DNA of 37,070 bases from Halodesulfovibrio sp. (GCA_003252375.1 QKEJ01000072.1:1-37070), one strand, 5' to 3'; numbered from the stretch's first letter, positions 7,989 through 15,674 are shown. The notes: generated from the sequence alone by a model not told the origin. Program-made: numbers and translations.

Positions 7989-8732
7989 TTACAGGATCTG
8001 CTCGAGAAACTTCTGTAGGCGGGGGTGCTCCGGATTGGTGAAGAAGTGGTCGGGCGTGCCCACTTCCAGAATCTGCCCCTGATCCATGAACACGATGCGG
8101 TCGGCCACCTCGCGGGCAAAGCCCATTTCATGCGTCACGCAGACCATGGTCATGCCTTCGCGGGCCAGGTTGACCATGACGTCGAGCACTTCGCCGATCA
8201 TTTCCGGATCAAGGGCTGACGTGGGTTCGTCAAACAGCATGATCTTGGGCTGCATGGCGAGGGCGCGGGCAATGGCCACACGCTGCTTCTGCCCGCCGGA
8301 CAGGTTGGAGGGGTAGACGTGCGCCTTGTCGGAAATGCCCACCTTTTTCAGCAGGGAAAGGGCCGTGGCCTCGGCCTCGTCCTTGGGCACCTTCTTCAGT
8401 CGCGTGGGGGCCATGGTCAGGTTGCCAATGACCGTCCGGTGCGGGAAGAGATTGAAGGACTGGAATACCATGCCCAGTTCCTGCCGGATGGCGTTGATGT
8501 CGTTGGCCGGATCGTTCACGTCCTTGCCGTCCACGATGATGGAGCCCTTGTCCACGGTTTCAAGCCGGTTGATGGACCGCAGCATGGTTGATTTTCCGGA
8601 ACCCGAAGGGCCGATCACGACAACCTTTTCGCCGGGCTGGATATCAAGGCAGACATCATTGAGCGCGGTGAGCTGGCCGAAGAACTTGTATACGTTGCGT
8701 ATCTGGATGATGGGGGTATTAGCGTTCGTCAT
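7989..8732 (-). CDS. polar amino-acid ABC importer, ATP-binding subunit (GlnQ/HisP type)
   Basis: A 247-aa ATPase of the polar amino-acid uptake family. Visible motifs are Walker [10 protein letters not shown], a Q-loop in [11 protein letters not shown], signature [16 protein letters not shown], Walker [14 protein letters not shown], and the H-loop VTHEMGFA. It powers uptake by the permease whose gene lies just upstream. Its start overlaps the end of that gene by 14 bp, implying translational coupling. It is the last gene of a binding protein - permease - ATPase operon and ends in a strong terminator. The substrate cannot be fixed from sequence; glutamine, glutamate, cystine or basic amino acids are all possible. 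Confidence 0.95.
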   Translation of the reverse strand: MTNANTPIIQIRNVYKFFGQLTALNDVCLDIQPGEKVVVIGPSGSGKSTMLRSINRLETVDKGSIIVDGKDVNDPANDINAIRQELGMVFQSFNLFPHRTVIGNLTMAPTRLKKVPKDEAEATALSLLKKVGISDKAHVYPSNLSGGQKQRVAIARALAMQPKIMLFDEPTSALDPEMIGEVLDVMVNLAREGMTMVCVTHEMGFAREVADRIVFMDQGQILEVGTPDHFFTNPEHPRLQKFLEQIL

Positions 8733-9510
8733 AGTAATTCAACCTTGCTTCCATGATGCTGACAGCCTTGGACATCAGCAGGGTGATGCACAGGTAGATG
8801 AGCGCCACCATGAGGTAGGCTTCGAAGTATTCAAAGGTAACCGAGGCATACTCGCGTCCGCGCCGCAGCAGTTCGGATACGGCCAGAATGGAGACGAGGG
8901 ACGAGTCCTTGAGCAGGGCAATGAATTCGTTGCCCACGGGCGGCAGGATGGTGCGCCATGCCTGCGGCAGGACAACCAGAAACATGGTCTGCCTGGGGTT
9001 GAAACCGAGGGAGCGTGCCGCTTCGGTCTGTCCCTTGTCGATGGCGTCGATGCCCGCGCGGAACACTTCGCCCATGTACGCGCCGTAGCAGACGCTCATG
9101 GCGATTATGGCCGCGGTAAGGTCCGGCAGCTGGACAAATTCGCCGAGGGCGAAATAGATGAAGAACAGCTGTACGAGCAACGGGATGCCGCGGATGATCT
9201 CCACATAGGTGGACGCGATCAGATTGATGGTCTTGTTCTTGGAGAGACGCCCCAATCCGGTAATGAGACCTATCGGGATCGTCACGATGATGGAGGCAAT
9301 GGTCACTTCGAAGGTGATGAGTATGCCGTCCGGCAGGAACTTGAGAATTTCATAGTAGGGCTTCGGCTTCGTAATGCACAAAAACAGTATGGAACCGACA
9401 GCAATGCATAGTGAGATCATCCATGCGCTGACAAAGGACTTGTCCTTGCTGGAGGGGATGAGCATCCCGTCTGTTACCGCAATGCGGATCTCTTTCTTTT
9501 CTACAGTCAT
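8719..9510 (-). CDS. polar amino-acid ABC importer, permease subunit
   Basis: A 263-aa inner-membrane protein of the HisM/GlnP family (His/Glu/Gln/Arg type). A cytoplasmic N-terminal tail of about 28 residues is followed by one extra membrane helix, then the five-helix core. The loop that docks on the ATPase is [20 protein letters not shown] (about residues 162-181). The [20 protein letters not shown] segment is typical of the family. Only one permease gene is present, so a homodimer is expected. It follows the binding-protein gene by 88 bp, with a strong hairpin in that gap, and overlaps the ATPase gene. Confidence 0.94.
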   Translation of the reverse strand: MTVEKKEIRIAVTDGMLIPSSKDKSFVSAWMISLCIAVGSILFLCITKPKPYYEILKFLPDGILITFEVTIASIIVTIPIGLITGLGRLSKNKTINLIASTYVEIIRGIPLLVQLFFIYFALGEFVQLPDLTAAIIAMSVCYGAYMGEVFRAGIDAIDKGQTEAARSLGFNPRQTMFLVVLPQAWRTILPPVGNEFIALLKDSSLVSILAVSELLRRGREYASVTFEYFEAYLMVALIYLCITLLMSKAVSIMEARLNYYDER

Positions 9511-9546
9511 ACGCCTATCCGGATATGCTTGAGATCATTCAAAAGC

Positions 9547-9576
9547 AAGGGACTGGCACCCAGGTGCCAGTCCCTT
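9547..9576 (-). terminator. intercistronic hairpin after the binding-protein gene
   Basis: Perfect 14-bp stem AAGGGACTGGCACC / GGTGCCAGTCCCTT with a 2-nt center, lying 22 bp after the stop of the binding-protein gene and 36 bp before the permease start. On the minus strand it is followed by GCTTTTG, a weak T run. It probably works as a partial terminator or as a 3' stabiliser that lets the binding protein be made in excess over permease and ATPase, a common pattern in ABC importer operons. Confidence 0.8.
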
Positions 9577-9598
9577 GTAATTCTTATATTTCAGCGAC

Positions 9599-10360
9599 TT
9601 ATTTGCCGATCCATTTTTCGCGCAGTTCCTTCTCGATCCCCTTGGCCTTGACGGCCTCGATGCCCTTGTTGAGCAGGTCGAGAAGCTCCTTGTTGCCCTT
9701 CTTTACCACGAAGCCGTAGTATTCCTTCTCATCGGCTTCCACAACAAAGCCGACCTTCAGCTTGCCGGCGTACTTTTCGTTGTTAAGCACGTAGTCGTAT
9801 GCGGTCACGTCGTCGCAGATGGCGGCGTCAATGCGGCCGGTGAACAGGGCTTCAACAGCCAGCCCCACTTCATCGAATTCCTTGGGGATAACTTCGCCGT
9901 TCTTCTTGGCCACGAATACGCCGGTGGTGCCGAGCTGGCCGCCTACGGTCTTGCCCTTGAGGTCGGCAAGGCTCTTGGCGGTGCTGTCGGCAGGCAGGAT
10001 GACGCCCTGCTTGACTTCAAAGTAGGGGGTGGTGAAGTCAAACTGCTCTTTGCGTTCTTCGGTAATGGAGACGGAAGAGGCGATCATGTCGTACTTGCCA
10101 TTGGCCAGGCCGGCGAAGATGCCGTCCCAAGCAACGTTTTTGTGTTCGACCGTGAAACCGGCTTCCTTAGCGATGGCGTCGGTGTAATCCACGGAATACC
10201 CGACAATCTTTTTGTCTTTGTCGAGGAATTCCATGGGCGGCCAGGTGGCGTCATGTGCGATGACCACCTTCTTTTCTGCCTTCTTTTCTTCCTTGCCGCA
10301 GCCGAAAACAACCATGGCAATGGATATTGCCAACGCGATGAGCACTAACTTCTTCAGCAT
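9599..10360 (-). CDS. polar amino-acid ABC importer, substrate-binding lipoprotein
   Basis: A 253-aa periplasmic solute-binding protein (SBP_bac_3 family). A signal peptide with lysines at the start and a hydrophobic stretch ends at VVFGC, making Cys21 the likely lipidated residue (Phe at -2 is unusual but tolerated). This is followed by the lysine/glutamate-rich linker KEEKKAEKK. Family landmarks are ATWPPMEFLD, GYSVDYTDAIAKEAGF, the YDMIASSVSITEERKEQFDFT segment in pieces, and LKGKTVGGQLGTTG. GGAG about 8 nt before ATG 10360 sets the start. It is the first gene of the importer operon. A near-complete -35 hexamer lies 70 bp upstream. Substrate unknown. Confidence 0.95.
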   Translation of the reverse strand: MLKKLVLIALAISIAMVVFGCGKEEKKAEKKVVIAHDATWPPMEFLDKDKKIVGYSVDYTDAIAKEAGFTVEHKNVAWDGIFAGLANGKYDMIASSVSITEERKEQFDFTTPYFEVKQGVILPADSTAKSLADLKGKTVGGQLGTTGVFVAKKNGEVIPKEFDEVGLAVEALFTGRIDAAICDDVTAYDYVLNNEKYAGKLKVGFVVEADEKEYYGFVVKKGNKELLDLLNKGIEAVKAKGIEKELREKWIGK

Positions 10361-10409
10361 CCTCTCGTCTCCTGAACTACTTGAATTTTGAAAAAATACC
10401 TTCTGACTT

Positions 10410-10436
10410 GTTGTACGCGAATTGCCAAATTGTCAA
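10410..10436 (-). promoter_or_regulatory. candidate sigma-70 promoter of the amino-acid importer operon
   Basis: On the minus strand a perfect -35 TTGACA (10431-10436) is followed after 15 bp by TACAAC (10410-10415, 4 of 6 matches). The short spacer lowers confidence, but the position 50-75 bp before the binding-protein start is reasonable. Confidence 0.35.
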
Positions 10437-10534
10437 CGCAAAATCGTAGAATCAGCCAAAAAGCGGGCTTTAAATGACAAGAATGTACACTGAGGTAGTT
10501 CTGAGAGCGACTACGTACAATTGTGAGGGTGCCC

Positions 10535-11134
10535 TCAACTGAAGATGAAGGTTACCAGAAAGGGCACGGCCACGGTCAGGAACATGCCGCTGAATACGGC
10601 CACAATTCCGTATCGTTCCCCGGCGAAGCGAACGATGATGGGCAGCGTGGTGTCCATGGCGGTGGCGCCCCCCGAGGCAACAGGGCCGAGCTTGCCGAAA
10701 AGGCGAACGAGAAGGGGAGCCCCCAGCAGAGTGGTCAGTTCGCGGATGATGTTGGAGAGCAGGGCAATGGAACCGAGCATGGGGTCCACCATCTTGGTGA
10801 TCATCACGCTGGAGAGGGAGTAGTAGCCGAATCCGGCTCCCACACCGAGAACGTGGCGCAGGGGCATGTCGGGGACCAGCAGCGCAGCCACGGCGGCACC
10901 GGCAAAGGTGCCCAGCGTGATGCATACGGGAACCAGCAGCACGCGCAGGTGCATCTCGCGCAGGATGGACCAGCATCGGGTATCAAAGCCGATGGACATG
11001 CCTACGAGCAGAAGGAGGGCATAGAGGGCGTACGTGGCGAGTTGATCGTTGCAGAGCCATCCGGGTAGCACCTGAAGCCTCCCCAGTAGGCAGCCTGCCA
11101 GGAAAAAGGAGAGAATGATGAGGCTACCGCGCAT
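10535..11134 (-). CDS. lysO: LysO-family exporter, C-terminal part as a separate gene
   Basis: A 199-aa integral membrane protein matching the C-terminal two thirds of LysO/YbjE (formerly DUF340), the lysine exporter of E. coli. It contains LLLLVGMSIG and the family segment GVGAGFGYYSLSSVMITK, followed by NIIRELTTLLGAPLL with the buried charged pair R-E that is typical of the family. ATG 11134 lies inside the last codons of the upstream gene (11-bp overlap) and has AAGGG before it, so the two parts are translationally coupled. Together 94 + 199 aa equals the length of a single-chain LysO (about 299 aa). The two are best read as a naturally split transporter rather than a damaged gene. Confidence 0.85.
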   Translation of the reverse strand: MRGSLIILSFFLAGCLLGRLQVLPGWLCNDQLATYALYALLLLVGMSIGFDTRCWSILREMHLRVLLVPVCITLGTFAGAAVAALLVPDMPLRHVLGVGAGFGYYSLSSVMITKMVDPMLGSIALLSNIIRELTTLLGAPLLVRLFGKLGPVASGGATAMDTTLPIIVRFAGERYGIVAVFSGMFLTVAVPFLVTFIFS

Positions 11135-11408
11135 CGAGCTTACCCTTCAGAATGAACCGGTCAAGGGCCCACGCCGCCAGCGCGCTGCCCATGAGGCAGC
11201 ACAGGCTGATGATTGCGGCTCGCAGGCCTATGGAACCTAGCTGGGAGAAGAGATCGGCATTGGTGCCGAGAGAGACGCCGAGCAGAAAGAGCAGGCCATA
11301 TATGGCCCACATGGTCAACCTGTCGACGGCATGCACAATGGACGGGCGCTTGCGCAAGGCCAGGCCGAGCGGGATGCCGGCGACGATGCAGCCTACTTCT
11401 ATGAACAC
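11124..11408 (-). CDS. LysO-family exporter, N-terminal part as a separate gene
   Basis: A 94-aa membrane protein with about three helices, matching the N-terminal third of LysO: a GIPLGLALRKRP segment, then RLTMWAIYGLLFLLGVSLG, and a last helix ending in LDRFILKGKLDAR. The start is a GTG at 11408 with AAGGAG 5 nt upstream; no ATG is near. The stop overlaps the start of the second half, so the polypeptide chain is broken exactly where LysO proteins link their two regions. It would act in export of lysine or a lysine analogue together with the downstream half; no lysine riboswitch is visible upstream. Confidence 0.82.
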   Translation of the reverse strand: MFIEVGCIVAGIPLGLALRKRPSIVHAVDRLTMWAIYGLLFLLGVSLGTNADLFSQLGSIGLRAAIISLCCLMGSALAAWALDRFILKGKLDAR

Positions 11409-11450
11409 GGTATCTCCTTGGGATAATGCGTGGTTCGGTTGGTGTTATGG

Positions 11451-11478
11451 GGTATGTCGAGACGAACGGGTCTGTCAA
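11451..11478 (-). promoter_or_regulatory. candidate promoter of the split lysO pair
   Basis: Minus-strand TTGACA (11473-11478, perfect -35) with CATACC (11451-11456, 3 of 6) after 16 bp, 43-70 bp before GTG 11408. The -10 is poor. The divergent CRP/FNR-type site lies about 57 bp further upstream and could affect this promoter too. Confidence 0.3.
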
Positions 11479-11527
11479 TGATCGCAGGGCGGCAGCCTTG
11501 AGGTTTTCTGCAGGAAATGTTGCCTTG

Positions 11528-11543
11528 TGTGATCTTGGTCACA
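11528..11543 (+). promoter_or_regulatory. CRP/FNR-family operator upstream of the cupin gene
   Basis: TGTGA-TCTTGG-TCACA is a perfect two-fold CRP-type site, nearly identical to the E. coli CRP consensus core. Its centre (11535.5) is 41.5 bp before the start point predicted from the -10 at 11564, the exact class-II activator position. In Desulfovibrio, CRP/FNR-family regulators such as HcpR use related TTGTGA-N6-TCACAA sites; this one lacks the outer TT/AA on one side. Which regulator binds is unknown. Confidence 0.75.
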
Positions 11544-11563
11544 TCGGAACGCGGCAGAGTGGC

Positions 11564-11569
11564 TATCCT
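11564..11569 (+). promoter_or_regulatory. -10 element of the cupin promoter
   Basis: TATCCT (4 of 6 matches to TATAAT), with no good -35 hexamer, as expected for an activator-dependent class-II promoter. The transcription start would be near 11577, about 28 nt before the ATG. Confidence 0.5.
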
Positions 11570-11604
11570 TTGCATAACGAAACACGTAAGTAAGGAGTGC
11601 AACC

Positions 11605-11922
11605 ATGCAACATACCAGTTTGACCGGCGTTCGCGCCTATCGTGATCAGGGGTTCCACAAGTATCTCGTGCACGAGTCCGAGAACTTCAAGATTCTCAAT
11701 TTCAACTTCAGGGCCGGGCAGGAACTGCCCATTCACAGCCATGATCTTGATGGGGAGCTTTCCATCCTCGTGCTGGACGGGCGTGGAGAATTCCTTGGCG
11801 AAGGTGGTACCGTTCTTCCGGCGGAAACCGGCGACGTGCTCATTTCCGAGATCAGGGAGCCGCACGGCGTGCGGGCCATCACCGACATGAGTGTGCTCGT
11901 CACCATCGCACCTCCCATCTAG
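11605..11922 (+). CDS. small single-domain cupin protein
   Basis: A 105-aa cupin. The first cupin motif is GQELPIHSHDLDGELSILVLDG in two parts: G-x5-H-x-H-x4-E-x6-G with metal ligands in IHSHDLDGE. The second motif is PHGVRA near the C-terminus, with a histidine ligand. Such proteins bind a metal ion and may be enzymes, sensors or small-molecule binders; the sequence does not say which. A TAAGGAG site lies before ATG 11605. The gene is single, driven by a promoter with a CRP/FNR-type operator and closed by a very strong terminator. Activation by a redox- or nitrosative-stress regulator is an inference from that operator. Confidence 0.85.
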   Translation: MQHTSLTGVRAYRDQGFHKYLVHESENFKILNFNFRAGQELPIHSHDLDGELSILVLDGRGEFLGEGGTVLPAETGDVLISEIREPHGVRAITDMSVLVTIAPPI

Positions 11923-11944
11923 CCGCCACCTCAGTGCAAAAAAT

Positions 11945-11993
11945 ACACATAAACGAACGCCCGCAGCCGTGCTGCGGGCGTTCGTTTATGTGT
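11945..11993 (+). terminator. terminator after the cupin gene, 23-bp perfect stem
   Basis: Arms 11945-11967 and 11971-11993 are perfectly complementary over 23 bp with a CGT loop. The stem core is GCCCGCAGC / GCTGCGGGC. It is unusually long for an intrinsic terminator and can work for both strands. Confidence 0.85.
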
Positions 11994-12012
11994 TGCACGG
12001 GGCACATGAAAA

Positions 12013-12031
12013 GGGGACGCTGTGCGTCCCC
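12013..12031 (-). terminator. intrinsic terminator of the mla operon
   Basis: Stem GGGGACGC / GCGTCCCC with a TGT loop, 11 bp after the mlaA stop on the minus strand, followed by TTTTCATG. Confidence 0.85.
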
Positions 12032-12041
12032 CTGATGCTTG

Positions 12042-12878
12042 CTATTTGGCTACCCGGGCCCGCCGTGACTGAATATAGGCGTTTCGGATGGCAAGGTACG
12101 GCTCGATGGCCGACTTCTTCAGTTCTTCATACTGCGTGATGCGCTGGTCCATGTCATTGAATTCTCCGTATCCCTTCACGCCCAGCGAGGAATGCCACGG
12201 GGTGATGTAGGAGACCGGGTTGAGGAACGAGTCACCTACCATGCCGGCGCTGTCGCGCAAGGAGGACGGGCCGAGCAGGGGCCAAACAATATAGAGGCCT
12301 TCGCCCATGCCCCATGCGCCGAAGGTCTGTCCCAGGTCTTCCTCGTCGCCGCTGACCTTGATGAGGGGCTTCTTGTCCTCGGCAGGATTCATCAGGCCGC
12401 CGAAACCGGCAGTGGTGTTGACGATGAAGCGTGCACTTTCAACGCTGGCATCGGCAAGCTTGCCCTGCAGGATGGCGCTGACGAAACGGACCGGGAAGAG
12501 CAGGTTGTGGAAGAAGTTGGAGACACCGGCCCGCAGCTCCCACGGTGTGACGGCGGAGTACCCTTTGTGCAGGGGCTTGAGCACGTCAATATAGAGCGAG
12601 TCATTGAAGCTGAACCAGAAGCGGTTCCATCCCTCAAGAGGATCGTTGACCGAACTATCTGCAGAGTTTGCGTATTCCGCCTCGTCGTCAAACGTGTCCA
12701 GGCCCATCCGCTGGGCATAGAGCTGGTCCTTGGAGGTGGTGTCGGCCATGGCCAGCGTGGCGGTTCCCTGCGGCTCCGGGGAGGAATAGGCAAGGGGAAC
12801 GCTTCTGTCTGCCAGGGCCGTACAGGCCATTGCAAGGACAAGAAGGGCAGTTGCGAGAAGAGAGGTCAGGCGCTTCAT
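12042..12878 (-). CDS. mlaA: MlaA (VacJ), outer-membrane phospholipid-removal protein
   Basis: A 278-aa secreted protein. A signal peptide (MKRLTSLLATALLVLAMACTALA) is followed by an acidic linker. The family hallmark NDPLEGWNR begins near residue 78, followed by the helical MlaA domain with SNFFHNLLFPVRF and the FGAWGMGEGLYIVWPLLGP region. MlaA sits in the outer membrane, takes mislocated phospholipids from the outer leaflet and passes them to MlaC. E. coli MlaA is a lipoprotein; here Cys19 (LAMAC) is only a weak lipobox, so lipidation is uncertain and cleavage after ALA is an alternative. It lies 17 bp after mlaC and ends the operon. In E. coli mlaA is elsewhere in the chromosome. Confidence 0.93.
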   Translation of the reverse strand: MKRLTSLLATALLVLAMACTALADRSVPLAYSSPEPQGTATLAMADTTSKDQLYAQRMGLDTFDDEAEYANSADSSVNDPLEGWNRFWFSFNDSLYIDVLKPLHKGYSAVTPWELRAGVSNFFHNLLFPVRFVSAILQGKLADASVESARFIVNTTAGFGGLMNPAEDKKPLIKVSGDEEDLGQTFGAWGMGEGLYIVWPLLGPSSLRDSAGMVGDSFLNPVSYITPWHSSLGVKGYGEFNDMDQRITQYEELKKSAIEPYLAIRNAYIQSRRARVAK

Positions 12879-12895
12879 GTGTACGCTCGTTTCGA

Positions 12896-13546
12896 TTAAT
12901 CCGTTTTCCCGGATTGGGTGCGGACTTCCTCGGCGCGGGCCTTGACCCGGGCGATGAGGGAATCGGCATTTTCGTCATCGTTCAGCAGTTCCTGGAACTG
13001 GGTGCGGTAGTTCTTGACCAGACTCACGCCTTCCACGATCACGTCGTAAATGACCCATGTGTCCTTCTGGAGCATGCGGTAATCTACGGGAACACTTTTT
13101 CCCTGATAATCCAAAAGAGTCTGGATTTCAACCTTGTCGCCCTTGGTGCTCCGGCGTTCTCCCACGTAGGTGACGCCATTGCCGCTGTATCCCTTGACCC
13201 GCTCAATGTAGGTTGCGCGGATCAGGTCGGCAAAGGCGCTGGCAAACCTGTGCTGCTGGTCGGGAGTGAACTTGTGCCATTTGCGGCCCACGGTCCGGGC
13301 GGAAAATTCGGTATAATCGAAGATGGACTGCACCACCGTTTCGATGCGGTTGAGCAGCTCTTCCCTGTTGGCTTCATCCTTGTACTGAGGATCGTTCAGC
13401 GTGGAAAATACGGTGTCCAGGGATTTCTTGAGTGCGTCCTGTGCGGCTGAAGGCGCTGCCTGCGCAGCGGATGCACAGAGCGTCAGGACAAGGCACAGTA
13501 CCAGAGCCCGCGCTATTCCGCGGATACCTGACAAAAAGCCGATCAT
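12896..13546 (-). CDS. mlaC: MlaC, periplasmic phospholipid shuttle
   Basis: A 216-aa protein starting at ATG 13546 (MIGFLSGIRG), 4 bp after the mlaD stop. Longer open frame upstream is antisense noise. A signal peptide ends at ASAAQA-AP. The mature part is a MlaC/Tgt2 domain (toluene-tolerance Ttg2 family): FSTLNDPQYK, FDYTEFSARTVGRKWHKFTPDQQ in parts, then VDYRMLQKDTWVIYDVIVEGVSLVKNYRTQF in parts, which is the family's most conserved block. It ferries phospholipids between MlaA and the MlaFED complex. The C-terminus is lysine/arginine rich. It belongs to mlaEFDCA. Confidence 0.94.
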   Translation of the reverse strand: MIGFLSGIRGIARALVLCLVLTLCASAAQAAPSAAQDALKKSLDTVFSTLNDPQYKDEANREELLNRIETVVQSIFDYTEFSARTVGRKWHKFTPDQQHRFASAFADLIRATYIERVKGYSGNGVTYVGERRSTKGDKVEIQTLLDYQGKSVPVDYRMLQKDTWVIYDVIVEGVSLVKNYRTQFQELLNDDENADSLIARVKARAEEVRTQSGKTD

Positions 13547-13550
13547 AGTT

Positions 13551-13997
13551 CTATACCCCCCCAAAAACATATTTGCTGATAAGCTCTTCGATATCCACGG
13601 CGGACTCGGTTTCGGTGATCTCGTCACCGTCGCCGAGCAGCTCGGGGGAGCCGCCGAGGGAAAGTTTAATGTACTTGTCGCCAATGAGCCCGCTGGTCTT
13701 GACCGACGCGATGACGTCGTCGGACAGGGTGACATCCTTTCGGATGGCGAGCGAAACCTTGGCGCGTCCGTCTTCCGTGTCCAGTCGTATGGAGGCAACC
13801 TTGCCGATGGGCACGCCGGCCACTTCCACATCGGCGCCGACCCGCAGGCCGGTGATGGAGGTGAACCGGGCGTACACGGAATACGTGTTGTCTCCCATGA
13901 CTTCCATCTTGCCGAGCTTGATGGTGAGGTAGCCTACACACAGCAGGCAGACAAGAACGAATACCCCTACGGATGTCTCTTTGGAATACTTTTTCAT
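13551..13997 (-). CDS. mlaD: MlaD, MCE-domain lipid-binding subunit
   Basis: A 148-aa inner-membrane-anchored protein. A basic start (MKKYSKETSVG) and one membrane helix (VFVLVCLLCVGYLTIKLG) are followed by a single MCE domain with the family segments FTSITGLRVGADVEVAGVPIG in parts and VKTSGLIGDKYIKLSLGG. MlaD hexamers hold lipid between MlaC and the MlaFE transporter. The C-terminal tail (IEELISKYVFGGV) matches the short tails of non-enteric MlaD. It starts 34 bp after mlaF. Confidence 0.95.
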   Translation of the reverse strand: MKKYSKETSVGVFVLVCLLCVGYLTIKLGKMEVMGDNTYSVYARFTSITGLRVGADVEVAGVPIGKVASIRLDTEDGRAKVSLAIRKDVTLSDDVIASVKTSGLIGDKYIKLSLGGSPELLGDGDEITETESAVDIEELISKYVFGGV

Positions 13998-14031
13998 CGT
14001 GGTGTCCGGTTCATCATGGTTTCATCACGCA

Positions 14032-14853
14032 TTACTTGTCGAGCCACGCCCTGAGGGCGTCCCGGGCTTCCTGGCCCAGCCGGAGGTCCGGAGTCTGCAT
14101 GTCTCCTGCCGAACGGTCGAGGAACTGGCGCAGATACGGATCCGTGGTCTGCCTCAGCGGCTCAAGGCCGCCGTTGTACACGGCCTTGCCGGCGTGTAAT
14201 ACAAGGACGTGATCCGCGATAGTATAAAGGCTCTGCAGATCATGGCTGACGACAATTATCGTCATGTCCGGGAAATGTTGTTTCATATCCAGCAGCAGCT
14301 TGTCCATCTGGGCGGAGTTGATGGGATCAAGTCCTGATGTCGGTTCGTCGCAGAGCAGGATGGGCGGGTCGGTCACAATGGCCCGGGCCAGGCCTGCCCG
14401 TTTGCGCATGCCGCCGGAAAGCTGGTTCGGATAGTAGTCCGCGTACTTGTCCAGTCCCACAAGGGCGAGCTTGTGCTGTACGATACTCTCGACGGTGGCT
14501 GCATCCAGCTTGGTGTGCTCGGTCAGCGGCAGGGCCACATTCTGCCCCAGGGTAAGCGAACCAAGCAGGGCGCCATCCTGAAAGAGGACTCCCATGCGGC
14601 GGCGGACCTTGCGGAATTGCCCCGAGGACAACTCGAACAAGCTGTGCGGGCCGAGGAAGATCTTTCCTGCCATCGGCCGCTTGAGCCCGAGTACATGGCG
14701 AAGCAATGTGGATTTGCCGTCTCCCGAGCCACCGAGAATGACGGAAATCTTGCCCGCAGGCAGGGACGCGGAAATGTTGTCGAGTACGACGGTGTCGTCA
14801 TACCCGAGCACAAGATTTTCCATGCGGATGTCCCAGCCGTTGTGATCTGCCAT
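14032..14853 (-). CDS. mlaF: MlaF, ATPase of the phospholipid ABC transporter
   Basis: A 273-aa ABC ATPase. Walker A is GGSGDGKST, the signature is LSGGMRKRAGLARAI, Walker B is ILLCDEPTSGLDP, and the switch histidine is in IIVVSHD. The GMRKR signature and the LIxxLG-like spacing are typical of the MlaF/Ttg2A family. It pairs with MlaE, whose gene is 17 bp upstream. In E. coli a STAS protein, MlaB, stabilises MlaF; no mlaB is present in this operon. The roughly 20-residue C-terminal extension ending in LRAWLDK could replace its contact, but this is only a guess. Confidence 0.95.
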   Translation of the reverse strand: MADHNGWDIRMENLVLGYDDTVVLDNISASLPAGKISVILGGSGDGKSTLLRHVLGLKRPMAGKIFLGPHSLFELSSGQFRKVRRRMGVLFQDGALLGSLTLGQNVALPLTEHTKLDAATVESIVQHKLALVGLDKYADYYPNQLSGGMRKRAGLARAIVTDPPILLCDEPTSGLDPINSAQMDKLLLDMKQHFPDMTIIVVSHDLQSLYTIADHVLVLHAGKAVYNGGLEPLRQTTDPYLRQFLDRSAGDMQTPDLRLGQEARDALRAWLDK

Positions 14854-14870
14854 GTGAATCCGGGCGCCTG

Positions 14871-15674
14871 CTACAGCAGGAACGAGGTTACAATGTAGTC
14901 CGTAATGAGGACGAGAACGCAGGACATGACCACCGCCGAGGTTGTGGCGTTGGAAACGCCTTCCGGTCCCACGCCGTCCTTCCGCATATGCGTGTAGTAT
15001 CCCTGGAAACAGCTTACGGTGGCGACAATGACGCCGAACAGCAGGGCTTTGAGGAAGCCTTCATATATGTCGTGGCTGTTTACGCTGGATTCAATGCGAT
15101 AGAAATAAATGCCGGGATTGATGCCGAGCAGCGCGACACCGGTCAGGTAGCCGCCGATGATGCCGATAACGTCGAAGACGGCCGTCAGCAGGGGAAAACA
15201 GATGATGGCAGCTGCAAAGCGCGGACTGACGAGGTAGCTGATGGGGTTGATATCCATGACTTCCAGCGCATCAATCTGGTCGGAGATGCGCATGACCCCG
15301 ATTTCAGCCGCCATGGAGGACCCGGCGCGTCCCGTGACCATGATGGCCGTGAGAACCGGTCCCAGTTCGCGAATCAGCGACAGGGCAACGGCTGCGCCGA
15401 GCAGCCCTTCCGAGCCGAACTTGACGAGCGTGTAGTAGCCCTGCAGGCCAAGCACCATACCTGTGAAAATGCCGATCAGGGAGATGACAAGCAGCGACTT
15501 GGACCCGATGAAATACATCTGGTGCACGATTTTGCGCAGCTGCTTTGTTGACGTGAAGATGTTGACGAGCCCATGGAGCAGAAAGAGAAACATGGCTCCC
15601 ATTTCACTAAGGACAGCAAGTGTCCGCATGCCCAGGCGGGCAATGAAATTTGGTTGGGGAGCTGTTTGCATCAT
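14871..15674 (-). CDS. mlaE: MlaE, permease of the phospholipid ABC transporter
   Basis: A 267-aa inner-membrane permease of the MlaE family (formerly DUF140). Family landmarks are QMYFIGSKSLLVISLIGIFTGMVLGLQ in parts, LGPVLTAIMVTGRAGSSMAAEIG in parts (the coupling loop) and SALEVMDINPISYLVSPR-like VMDINPISYLVSPRF. It starts the mla operon at one of two adjacent ATGs (15674, 15671) without a good ribosome site. A promoter-like pair lies about 70-95 bp upstream. Confidence 0.95.
   Translation of the reverse strand: MMQTAPQPNFIARLGMRTLAVLSEMGAMFLFLLHGLVNIFTSTKQLRKIVHQMYFIGSKSLLVISLIGIFTGMVLGLQGYYTLVKFGSEGLLGAAVALSLIRELGPVLTAIMVTGRAGSSMAAEIGVMRISDQIDALEVMDINPISYLVSPRFAAAIICFPLLTAVFDVIGIIGGYLTGVALLGINPGIYFYRIESSVNSHDIYEGFLKALLFGVIVATVSCFQGYYTHMRKDGVGPEGVSNATTSAVVMSCVLVLITDYIVTSFLL

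Noticed and set aside
13547-13831. N-terminal extension of mlaC overlapping mlaD
   Set aside because: The extension is out of frame over mlaD, has no ribosome site, and the signal peptide begins at ATG 13546.
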